From the NCBI GenBank assembly GCA_003554505.1, contig PWGS01000258.1:1-5732 (forward strand): a stretch of 5,732 nucleotides of DNA, given 5' to 3'. The position numbers and the translations under genes were made by a program. Of the stretch, positions 1 to 5,482 are shown in pieces (position 1 is the first letter of the stretch; every line of letters begins with the position of its first letter). Below the pieces are notes generated by a model. That model was not told the origin of the DNA. It made no database searches and saw only the letters and a list, made by a program, of their open reading frames with translations. This DNA is from Desulfonatronospira sp. Lineage in GTDB: Bacteria > Desulfobacterota > Desulfovibrionia > Desulfovibrionales > Desulfonatronovibrionaceae.

Positions 1-547
1 ATACCGCCTGCTCCCCGATTACCTGATACCCGAGCGCTTCAAGGGGAATTCGCATGGCTTCGAGGGTAAATCCCATGTCCTTCTTGTGTTTCTGTTCGCA
101 AACCGCGACCAGAGCGGCTTTCCGCCCCTGACCGGCCAGCCGGCTTGACCAGGCCCTGGGAATCGTGTTTTCAAAATCGTAAAAGCAGTAAAGCCGGTCG
201 ATAAATGCCTTCATCCATGAGGTGATATTATAGTTGTGGGTGGGAGAAACAAGCACAAGGCCTTTTGAGGCAATGACCCGGCTGTAGATCAGTGACATTC
301 CGTCATTTAAGCCGGTGCAGATTTTATCCTTCCTGCATTTTTCGCAGCCGATGCAGCCCTGAAACATGATGTCTCGCAATTGAACAAAACCATTTTGAAT
401 CGTTTCATGGCTCACGCCTTTCAGCACCTGCTCAAGCAGCACATCGGAATTCCCGTTTTTTCTTGGGCTGCCTGCCACTCCCAGAACATTATTTTCCGGG
501 AGCAGATTGTCGGTATTTTCTTTGATTATGGAGCCGGGCAGGTTCAT
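1..547 (-). CDS. Iron-sulfur flavoprotein / NAD(P)H-dependent FMN reductase-like protein (3' part missing)
   Basis: This is the 5' 182 codons of a flavodoxin-fold redox protein; the gene continues past the left edge. Residues 21-34 (VLGVAGSPRKNGNS) are the classic beta-strand plus phosphate-binding loop of the NADPH-dependent FMN reductase family. Residues 65-77 carry the compact cysteine cluster C65-X2-C68-X2-C71-X5-C77, the arrangement that binds a 4Fe-4S cluster in Isf-type flavoproteins of anaerobes. Residues 99-122 (LVSPTHNYNITSWMKAFIDRLY) match the second flavin-contact segment of the family. The likely role is cytoplasmic electron transfer between reduced carriers and small acceptors, but the natural partner cannot be read from this sequence. 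The ATG is supported by AAAGGA eight bases upstream. It also overlaps the stop of a doubtful upstream frame as ATGA. About 20 residues precede the first strand, slightly longer than many relatives. Confidence 0.88.
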   Translation of the reverse strand, partial: MNLPGSIIKENTDNLLPENNVLGVAGSPRKNGNSDVLLEQVLKGVSHETIQNGFVQLRDIMFQGCIGCEKCRKDKICTGLNDGMSLIYSRVIASKGLVLVSPTHNYNITSWMKAFIDRLYCFYDFENTIPRAWSSRLAGQGRKAALVAVCEQKHKKDMGFTLEAMRIPLEALGYQVIGEQAV

Positions 548-797
548 GTTTTGTATCCTTTGGTTGTTAATTGGGCAATCAGCATTTCGTCATTGACAAC
601 GGAACACAGTATTTCTAGCTCAAGATTTTCATTTCCCATCGGCGAACGCCAAGCCTGAGCAGCGCAGCCACGATAGTCCGCATTTCCGAAGCCTTTCCAA
701 AAAACCACAATTTTCTCGGTGCCTGCTGCTCCAGGACTTTGTTGGATTGAACTTGCAATAGCCTGCTCCTTTTCGGTAACCAAGCCATGGTGAACAG
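544..797 (-). other. Spacer between merR and the flavoprotein gene, with a doubtful 79-codon frame
   Basis: No recognisable gene lies here. The minus strand has an open frame at 544-783 (TTG start, 79 codons). Its stop overlaps the flavoprotein ATG as ATGA, which is typical of coupled genes. It has no clear ribosome binding site at its TTG, the product matches no family I know, and the first half reads like chance translation (a run near SPGAAGTEK, then RGCAAQAWRSPMG). An overlapping frame at 629-835 is also open and equally unconvincing. An A-run at 699-704 (six T on the minus strand) is not preceded by a strong stem, so it is not a good terminator. The segment could be a decayed gene, a leader region of the flavoprotein gene, or a copy of a dispersed repeat. 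Confidence 0.3.
548..561 (-). promoter_or_regulatory. Ribosome binding site of the flavoprotein gene
   Basis: AAAGGA lies at 561-556 on the minus strand, eight bases before the ATG at 547. It fixes this ATG as the start. Immediately upstream, GTTGTCAAT (600-592) could pair with ATTAACAAC (571-563), with one mismatch and a 20-base loop. That stem would abut this site. The site itself is clear; any role of the stem is speculative. Confidence 0.6.
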
Positions 798-1103
798 TTA
801 CGACTTAAGGATATCTTTGATCTGGTGCAGTTCATCCCTGATGCTTGTAAGGATGCCTGCCATGCGGGATTCTTCTTCCAGGCGCATTTTAGCTCCCTCG
901 ATGGTCAGCTTGTCCTGGTAAAGAAGTTTTTTGATGCGGGCAAGAAGCTGAATATGCTCCGGTGTGTAAAGACGCTGACCCTTGGGGGTACGCAGGGGTC
1001 GCAACTGAGGAAATTCGCTCTCCCAGAACCTCAGAACGTATGGTTCCAGCTCCAGAAGCTCTGCGGCCTGGCCGATTTTAAGATATTCTTTTTCCTCTGA
1101 CAT
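798..1103 (-). CDS. MerR-family winged-helix DNA-binding protein, short form
   Basis: The product is 101 residues. Residues 8-31 (LKIGQAAELLELEPYVLRFWESEF) are a MerR-type helix-turn-helix, with the family's 'LRFWE' recognition segment. Residues 35-51 (RPLRTPKGQRLYTPEHI) form the wing, and residues 52-75 contain the second helical pair (LLARIKKLLYQDKLTIEGAK). A short coiled-coil tail, about 76-100, would make the dimer. There is no effector-binding domain and no cysteine, so it is unlikely to sense metal or thiols in the way MerR or SoxR does. It starts 31 bases after the pheT stop and is probably the last gene of the translation operon. Small MerR proteins at this position are common in deltaproteobacteria-type genomes, but their targets are not established to my knowledge. 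No strong Shine-Dalgarno precedes the ATG, so translation may depend on pheT. Autoregulation of the operon is possible but only inferred. Confidence 0.9.
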   Translation of the reverse strand: MSEEKEYLKIGQAAELLELEPYVLRFWESEFPQLRPLRTPKGQRLYTPEHIQLLARIKKLLYQDKLTIEGAKMRLEEESRMAGILTSIRDELHQIKDILKS

Positions 1104-1134
1104 GGAATAAGGATTAACCAGGACGGGATAAAAA

Positions 1135-3531
1135 TCAAGGAAATCCCACCGGCAGCTTTTTCAGAAGCAGGTCAGCCAGCTTCTGCTGCTCTCTGTCCAC
1201 TTCGCTGTCCTTCAGGGTCCTTTCCGGATGACGGTAGGTCAGGCGCAGGGTAAGCTTCTTTTCCTGCCGCTCCGGTGGCAGATAAACATCCACCAGGGAT
1301 ATATCTTCAAGTATGTCCACCCCGGCGTTTTCCACAACATCGCGAAGCTGATGATAGGCCAGTTCCATGGGAGTGACTATGGTCATATCCCTTTTGACCA
1401 CGGGAAACCTGGGCAGAGGCTGAAACTGCGGCCTGGACCGGCTGCCAAGACTATGCAGAAGATCCAGGTCCAGGTCACAGTACCAGATATCTTTTCTGGC
1501 CTTGTATGCCCTGGCCTTGTCCGGAGCCCCCCGGCCGAGCACCCCCAGAGTTTTCTCCCGGCATATGCACTCCACCGCCGGCTCCAGGCAGGGATGCTCC
1601 CTGTGCAGTACAAAACGTCCCTCAAGGCCTCCAAAGGCTCCCAGAAGATTTTCCACCAGGCCTTTTAAGTCATAAAAGTCCGCGTCATCTTCAGGATGAG
1701 GCCAGTGCCCCCTGTGCCTGCGGCCGTAAAGAAGAAGGGCCAGGCGGTTATTTTCGCGTACTCCGGTCTCTGAAGAACTGTCCTGCTCAAAGCTTCTGGC
1801 GGCTTCAAAGAGTTTAAGCCTGGTGTTGCCCTGGCCCAGATTGTGCTTCAGGGTGTTAAGAAGTCCCGGAAGCAGGTGCGTACGCATCACATCCTGCTCT
1901 TCGCTTAAGGGGTTGAAGACTTTCACCCTGCCTTCCAGGGGCACCCCCAGATAATCCAGGTCAGCCATGCCCACAAAGCTGTAGTTGATGGCTTCCTGCA
2001 GGCCAAGCCCCCTGGCCCACTGCTTTACAGCCCCCAGAAACCGGTATTCGCTGTCCGCATCTTCGTGATGCATGGATTTCTGCACCTTGGGCAGGTGCTC
2101 CGGAATTTTGTCCAGGCCGTATACCCGGCCGATCTCCTCTATGAGGTCCACCTCCCGGGTGATATCGGGACGATAGATGGGAACAGTCACCTGCATGGCC
2201 CCGCCCTCTTCCTGCACCTCGCAGCCAAGAGAGGTCAGAACCCGGCGGCAGTATTCCTGGTCCACATCCAGGGCCAGCAGGCTGTTGGCCCGCTCGCGGC
2301 GGAAATAGACCTGTACCGGCTTGCAGGGCCTGGGTTCGGCCCTGGAAACTCCCTGGTACCCCCTGCCCTGTCCCAGTTCCGACATGAGCTGGGCTGCCCG
2401 GTCCAGGGCAAAGGGGGCATTGGCCTGATCCACGCCGCGCTCGAAACGGAAAGAGGATTCACTGTGCAGCCCCAGTCTCCTGGCGGTCTGCCTGATGCTT
2501 AAGGGGTTGAATACGGCGCATTCCAGCAGCACCCGGGTACTGTGCTCGTTTATTTCCGTATTGGCCCCGCCCATGACTCCTGCCAGGGCCACGGGCTTCT
2601 CGCTGTCCCAGATGAGAAGATCTTGGTCATTTAGCTCCCTTTCCTGCTCGTCCAGGGTGGGGAACTTGAATCCCGGCCGGGACCGGTCCACCCTGATCCT
2701 GTCGCCCTCCAGCAGGTCGCGGTCAAAGGCATGCAGGGGCTGGCCCTGCTCCAGCATGATGTAGTTGGTTATATCCACAATATTGTTGATGGGCCTGACA
2801 CCCACGGCCATGAGCCTGTAGCGCATCCAGTCCGGGCTGGGCTTTATGGCGCATCCGGAGATAATCCTGGCCTGGTACAGGGGACACCCCGAGGGATCGT
2901 CTATCTCGATTTGCACTTCATCCGGGCAATGCCTGGAGTTGTCCTCATGCAGGTCCAGAACCGGCTTGTACAGGGGCAGGTCGAACAGGGCGGCCACTTC
3001 CCTGGCCAGGCCCATAACGCTTAAGCAGTCCGGCCTGTTGGGGGTGACCCCGATATCCAGGACGAATTCCTCCAGGTCCAGGGCCCGGCGCAGTCCGGTG
3101 CCCGGGGAAAAGGCGCCGTCCAGAACCATTATGCCTGATGAGTCCTGGCCCAGTTCCAGCTCTGCCTCGGAACAGATCATGCCCTGGGAGGTCTCCCCCC
3201 TGATACTGGTTTTTTTTATCACCTGACCGCCGGGCAGCTCTGTACCCTCCAGGGCCACGGCCACGTTCTGACCGGCCTGCACATTGGGAGCACCGCAGAC
3301 GATACTTAAGTTTTCTCCTGTGCCTGCGTCCACACTGCACAGGGACAGTTTGTCCGCTCCGGGATGCTGTTTTTTTTCCACAACCCGGCCCACCACCATG
3401 GGTGACAGATGGGCAAACGGCCGGACAATCTCCTCCCCCTCCAGGCCAACCATGGTCAGCCTGTGGGAAAGCTCGTCTATGCTGCCTCTGTAGGGTGTAA
3501 ACTCCCGCAGCCAGGATAAACTTAAAAGCAT
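1135..3531 (-). CDS. pheT: Phenylalanine--tRNA ligase beta subunit
   Basis: The product is 798 residues, the usual length for bacterial PheT. With PheS it forms the cytoplasmic alpha2-beta2 enzyme that charges tRNA-Phe; the beta subunit binds tRNA and edits mischarged Tyr-tRNA-Phe. Domains in order are: N-terminal B1 strand region (1-38); tRNA-binding OB/EMAP-like domain (about 40-150, with VGRVVEKKQHPGADKL and the GMICSEAELELG end); B3/B4 editing domain (about 210-390, with GQPLHAFD at 263-270, GVMGG at 318-322 and LLE at 335-337); B5 domain (about 400-475, ending VDLIEEIGRVYG); catalytic-like core (about 480-690, with MRTHLLPGLL at 549-558); and the ferredoxin-fold anticodon-binding domain (about 705-798, starting PRFPVVKRDM). 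The editing histidine of GQPLHAFD is present. The start has AAGGA eight bases upstream. The gene follows pheS after 44 bases. Two A8 runs lie in the mRNA near codons 52-54 and 106-107. Confidence 0.98.
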   Translation of the reverse strand: MLLSLSWLREFTPYRGSIDELSHRLTMVGLEGEEIVRPFAHLSPMVVGRVVEKKQHPGADKLSLCSVDAGTGENLSIVCGAPNVQAGQNVAVALEGTELPGGQVIKKTSIRGETSQGMICSEAELELGQDSSGIMVLDGAFSPGTGLRRALDLEEFVLDIGVTPNRPDCLSVMGLAREVAALFDLPLYKPVLDLHEDNSRHCPDEVQIEIDDPSGCPLYQARIISGCAIKPSPDWMRYRLMAVGVRPINNIVDITNYIMLEQGQPLHAFDRDLLEGDRIRVDRSRPGFKFPTLDEQERELNDQDLLIWDSEKPVALAGVMGGANTEINEHSTRVLLECAVFNPLSIRQTARRLGLHSESSFRFERGVDQANAPFALDRAAQLMSELGQGRGYQGVSRAEPRPCKPVQVYFRRERANSLLALDVDQEYCRRVLTSLGCEVQEEGGAMQVTVPIYRPDITREVDLIEEIGRVYGLDKIPEHLPKVQKSMHHEDADSEYRFLGAVKQWARGLGLQEAINYSFVGMADLDYLGVPLEGRVKVFNPLSEEQDVMRTHLLPGLLNTLKHNLGQGNTRLKLFEAARSFEQDSSSETGVRENNRLALLLYGRRHRGHWPHPEDDADFYDLKGLVENLLGAFGGLEGRFVLHREHPCLEPAVECICREKTLGVLGRGAPDKARAYKARKDIWYCDLDLDLLHSLGSRSRPQFQPLPRFPVVKRDMTIVTPMELAYHQLRDVVENAGVDILEDISLVDVYLPPERQEKKLTLRLTYRHPERTLKDSEVDREQQKLADLLLKKLPVGFP

Positions 3532-3538
3532 CTGCAGT

Positions 3539-3550
3539 ATCCTTGAGGAT
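3539..3550 (-). promoter_or_regulatory. pheT ribosome binding site inside a short palindrome
   Basis: The mRNA reads ATCCTCAAGGAT, with AAGGA as the Shine-Dalgarno eight bases before the pheT ATG. ATCC can pair with GGAT over a four-base TCAA loop and would cover the ribosome binding site. Just upstream, within 3565-3575, GCCC-TCC-GGGC on the mRNA is a second four-bp mini-hairpin. Both are weak alone. Control of pheT translation by these stems is an inference. Confidence 0.45.
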
Positions 3551-3575
3551 GTTTTGATTGTTGCGCCCGGAGGGC

Positions 3576-4628
3576 TCAGGCGAACTGGTTCAAAAACTTT
3601 ATATCGTTTTCAAAAAACATGCGCAGGTCATTGATCCCGTACTTGAGCATGGCCACTCTTTCCACGCCCAGGCCGAAAGCAAATCCGGTATACTTATCCG
3701 GATCATATCCCACCTGCAGAAAAACCTCGGGGTCGATCATGCCGCATCCCAGCACTTCCACCCACCCGGTTTCCTTGCACACCCTGCAGGTTGTGCCGTC
3801 CTGGTTTCTGCCGCGGCCCTGGCACATGACGCAGCTGATATCCACTTCTGCACTGGGTTCGGTAAAAGGGAAAAAACTGGGCCTGAAGCGGACCTTGACC
3901 TCGGAGTCAAAGATCTGCTGGGCAAATGCGGTCAGAGTGCCGCGCAGGTCGGCCATGCTCACATGGGTATCCACCAGGAAGCCTTCAATCTGGTGAAACA
4001 TGGGGGTATGGGTCAGATCGGAGTCCCGGCGGTACACCTTGCCCGGGGCGATGGCAGCCAGCGGGGGGCGCCTTTTCTCCATGGTCCGGATCTGAAGCGG
4101 GGAGGTATGGGTGCGAAGCACCAGGGTCTCGGTGATGTACAGGGTGTCCTGCATGTCCCGGGCCGGATGGCCAGGGGGGAGATTCAAGGCCTCGAAATTG
4201 TAGAAATCCGTCTCCACTTCCGGACCGGTGACGATTTCAAAACCAAGTCCGGTAAAAATATTGCTTATATCCTGGATCACCCGGGTCACGGGATGCACGG
4301 AACCAACATCCGGGGTGCGTCCCGGGAGAGAGGGATCAAAACTTTGATCCCCGTCAGAGGCGGCCTGCTTTTCCAGTTCTTTTTTTCTGCTCTCCCGGAT
4401 TCTGCCCAGCTCGGTCTTGACCTCGTTGGCGGTCTTCCCGGCCTCGGGCCTGTCGGCAGGGTCCAGCTCAGGCAGTCTGGACATTATCCGGGCCAGCCTG
4501 CCCTTGCGTCCAAGAAAAGCCCCCCTGGCCTCTTCAAGGTCCTGCAAAGAAGAAGCCTGATCCAGAACGTGCTTAAATTCCTGGATCAGGCTTTTCAGGC
4601 TGGTATTAACCTCCTGGACTGCACTCAT
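3576..4628 (-). CDS. pheS: Phenylalanine--tRNA ligase alpha subunit
   Basis: This is the catalytic subunit of the heterotetrameric class II synthetase that attaches phenylalanine to tRNA-Phe. Its 350 residues compare with 327 in E. coli. Residues 1-90 are a charged helical coiled coil that contacts tRNA. The catalytic domain begins near LPGR (101-104). Motif 2 is [20 protein letters not shown] (197-216), and motif 3 lies in [17 protein letters not shown] (315-331), with the invariant Arg324. Ala317 aligns with E. coli Ala294, which lines the phenylalanine pocket, so normal amino-acid specificity is expected. An insertion with C266-X2-C269 and C281-X2-C284 looks like a zinc knuckle; the E. coli enzyme lacks these cysteines, but other bacterial PheS carry such an insertion. 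The ATG shares one base with the rplT stop (TGATG), so translation is probably coupled. Only a weak Shine-Dalgarno precedes it, while a perfect AGGAGG sits inside the gene at codons 5-7. Confidence 0.98.
   Translation of the reverse strand: MSAVQEVNTSLKSLIQEFKHVLDQASSLQDLEEARGAFLGRKGRLARIMSRLPELDPADRPEAGKTANEVKTELGRIRESRKKELEKQAASDGDQSFDPSLPGRTPDVGSVHPVTRVIQDISNIFTGLGFEIVTGPEVETDFYNFEALNLPPGHPARDMQDTLYITETLVLRTHTSPLQIRTMEKRRPPLAAIAPGKVYRRDSDLTHTPMFHQIEGFLVDTHVSMADLRGTLTAFAQQIFDSEVKVRFRPSFFPFTEPSAEVDISCVMCQGRGRNQDGTTCRVCKETGWVEVLGCGMIDPEVFLQVGYDPDKYTGFAFGLGVERVAMLKYGINDLRMFFENDIKFLNQFA
4545..4593 (-). promoter_or_regulatory. Attenuator-like hairpin inside the 5' end of pheS
   Basis: On the mRNA, AAGCCTGATCCAG (4593-4581) is followed by a 15-base loop and then its exact complement CTGGATCAGGCTT (4565-4553). 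This gives a perfect 13-bp stem. The next bases are CTTCTTTG, so the 3' side is pyrimidine-rich as in an intrinsic terminator, although not a pure T run. The structure lies in codons 12-28 of pheS, about 35 bases after the start codon. It could act as an internal attenuator, a pause site or a binding site for an autoregulator. Translating ribosomes would melt it, so it would form only when pheS translation is slow or absent. The pairing is read directly; any function is inferred. Confidence 0.45.
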
Positions 4629-4981
4629 CAGTTGGCCCCGGTCCTGGCCATCTCCGCCAGCCGGGCAAAAGCGGCCTTTTCATGTACAGCCATATCCGCA
4701 AGCACCTTGCGGTTCAGTTCCACGCCGGCCTTGCTCAGCCCGCTCATGAAACGGCTGTAGGACATGCCGTGCTCCCGGGCTGCTGCATTGATGCGGATTA
4801 TCCACAGCTTGCGGAAATCGCGCTTTTTCTGCCTGCGGTCCCGGTAAGCATAGCAAAGGGCTCTTTCCACAGTCTCTCTGGCGGTATAGTAGAGTCTGCT
4901 TCTGGACCCCCGGTAGCCCTTGGCCATCTTCAAGTATTTCTTGTGTCGCCTGTTGGCGGTCTTGCCTCTCTTGATCCGCAT
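4628..4981 (-). CDS. rplT: 50S ribosomal protein bL20
   Basis: The product is 117 residues, the family norm. bL20 binds 23S rRNA domain II early in large-subunit assembly. The first 60 residues are the long basic extension that threads into rRNA ([25 protein letters not shown], then [36 protein letters not shown]). Residues 61-117 form the globular helical domain ([37 protein letters not shown]). The start is supported by GAGGGAG at 4996-4990, eight bases from the ATG. In E. coli and Bacillus, L20 represses its own operon by binding leader RNA structures that mimic its rRNA site. Whether the structured spacer upstream (4982-5239) plays such a part here is unknown. The stop codon overlaps the pheS start. 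The last few residues (MARTGAN) are variable in the family. Confidence 0.98.
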   Translation of the reverse strand: MRIKRGKTANRRHKKYLKMAKGYRGSRSRLYYTARETVERALCYAYRDRRQKKRDFRKLWIIRINAAAREHGMSYSRFMSGLSKAGVELNRKVLADMAVHEKAAFARLAEMARTGAN

Positions 4982-5030
4982 AGATATCTCTCCCTCATGT
5001 GTGTTTTCTTGTAATTATTCACCGTGACAA

Positions 5031-5157
5031 TGCTTTTGTCTGGCTCGGTATCGGTATCGAAACTGCTGGGGAACGTCCCCCATGACTTCGCCTTTCGTTT
5101 TTTATTTCGACCCCGATACCGATACCGACCCCGACTCCGTTTACCAGAATAAAAGCA
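5031..5157. repeat. Long imperfect inverted repeat with hexamer-built arms, MITE-like
   Basis: On the plus strand the left arm is TGCTTTT, g, TCTGG (5031-5043), then TCGGTA-TCGGTA-TCGAAA (5045-5062). The right arm is TTTCGA-CCCCGA-TACCGA-TACCGA-CCCCGA (5105-5134), then CCAGA (5144-5148) and AAAAGCA (5151-5157). The hexamer parts are exact reverse complements except for one extra CCCCGA unit in the right arm, and the outer ends pair again. The centre holds GGGGA-ACG-TCCCC (5068-5080). The whole could fold into one long hairpin as RNA or DNA. I see no clean target-site duplication at its borders and no transposase. It could be a miniature mobile element, an expanded hexamer repeat, or a structured RNA that separates rpmI from rplT expression. 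Confidence 0.7.
5105..5134. repeat. Degenerate hexamer tandem array, five NNNCGA units
   Basis: The plus strand reads TTTCGA, CCCCGA, TACCGA, TACCGA, CCCCGA in direct succession. Three units of the same series occur in opposite orientation at 5045-5062. The pattern suggests expansion by slippage followed by, or together with, inversion. It is non-coding in this context. Confidence 0.7.
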
Positions 5158-5203
5158 GGCACAAGGTATGCTAACCAGCTAGTTTTTATTTATGTTCTGT
5201 TTT

Positions 5204-5235
5204 AAGCCGGGTACATTGAAAACGGCTTCCCCGGC
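5204..5235 (-). promoter_or_regulatory. Mutually exclusive stems after the rpmI stop
   Basis: On the mRNA, GCCGGG (5235-5230) can pair with CCCGGC (5211-5206). Alternatively AAGCCG (5228-5223) can pair with CGGCTT (5209-5204). The two stems compete for the same 3' bases, so only one can form at a time. The structure begins five bases after the rpmI stop codon. Neither stem is followed by a T run on the mRNA (TTAAAACAG follows), so neither is a normal terminator. It could be an RNA switch, a pseudoknot part or an RNase-processing signal. The pairings are visible; function is inferred. Confidence 0.4.
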
Positions 5236-5239
5236 AAAT

Positions 5240-5440
5240 CTAGAAAGCATGGGGCAGCATTCTTTTTACAGAGCGCATGTTGGCTTTGTCCACGATAGCC
5301 GGTTTGCCCAGCCTGCGCTTTCTTTTGGAATTTTTCTTGGTCAGAATATGCCGCATATTCTGCTGCCGCCTCTTGACCTTGCCGCTTCCGGTTACGGAAA
5401 AACGCTTGGCGGCACAGCGCTTGGTCTTGATTTTAGGCAT
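5240..5440 (-). CDS. rpmI: 50S ribosomal protein bL35
   Basis: The product is 66 residues and highly basic, as usual for bL35. It begins MPKIKTKRCAAKRFSVTGSGKVKRR, and the central RHILTKKNSKRKRRL segment is the family signature. It binds 23S rRNA in the large subunit. The start is fixed by a perfect AGGAGG at 5451-5446, five bases before the ATG. It follows infC after 42 bases and precedes rplT after an unusually long gap. bL35 is normally made in step with bL20, so the structured gap downstream could affect their ratio. Confidence 0.98.
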   Translation of the reverse strand: MPKIKTKRCAAKRFSVTGSGKVKRRQQNMRHILTKKNSKRKRRLGKPAIVDKANMRSVKRMLPHAF

Positions 5441-5445
5441 ATTAT

Positions 5446-5451
5446 CCTCCT
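5446..5451 (-). promoter_or_regulatory. Strong ribosome binding site of rpmI
   Basis: A perfect AGGAGG lies five bases before the rpmI ATG. It is the strongest correctly placed Shine-Dalgarno of the operon in this window and supports high expression of bL35. Confidence 0.75.
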
Positions 5452-5482
5452 GGAGTTAAAATCATATTGTACAGATGGTAAA

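Larger units (their letters stand above)
4982..5239 (-). other. Unusually long rpmI-rplT spacer
   Basis: These 258 bases separate two ribosomal protein genes that usually sit within a few tens of bases of each other. I find no supported gene in them. They hold the rplT ribosome binding site, a small GACAA/TTGTC stem (5026-5040), a large inverted repeat (5031-5157), and alternative stems next to the rpmI stop (5204-5235). A 22-codon frame (minus strand, ATG at 5083, product MGDVPQQFRYRYRARQKHCHGE) lies within the repeat but is not convincing as a gene. Confidence 0.85.

Noticed and set aside
699..720. T6 run on the minus strand after merR as an intrinsic terminator
   Set aside because: Only a three-bp stem (CAC/GTG or ACC/GGT) precedes it, which is too weak to call.
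629..835. 68-codon minus-strand frame overlapping the merR 3' end
   Set aside because: It overlaps the end of a well-supported merR gene and competes with another frame over the same bases; no recognisable product.
2065..2502. Plus-strand frame of 145 codons opposite pheT
   Set aside because: It is antisense to conserved PheT domains and shows no family motif; a shadow of the real gene.
3558..4760. A 400-codon open frame on the plus strand opposite pheS
   Set aside because: It lies fully antisense to a clear pheS gene, has no family resemblance and no ribosome binding site, and is a by-product of GC-rich codon use on the other strand.
5026..5040. GACAA-TGCTT-TTGTC stem as a terminator before rplT
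   Set aside because: Only five bp, and no T run follows on the minus strand; at most a small RNA stem next to the inverted repeat.
5015..5083. 22-codon frame on the minus strand (MGDVPQQ...) as a leader peptide for rplT-pheST
   Set aside because: It contains a single phenylalanine and no terminator follows it, so it does not fit a Phe-attenuation leader like pheM. It is made of the hexamer repeat itself.
5145..5180. Possible promoter in the rpmI-rplT spacer (TTAGCA, 17 bases, TATTCT on the minus strand)
   Set aside because: Each box matches consensus at only four of six positions, and the second overlaps the inverted repeat; such matches occur often by chance.
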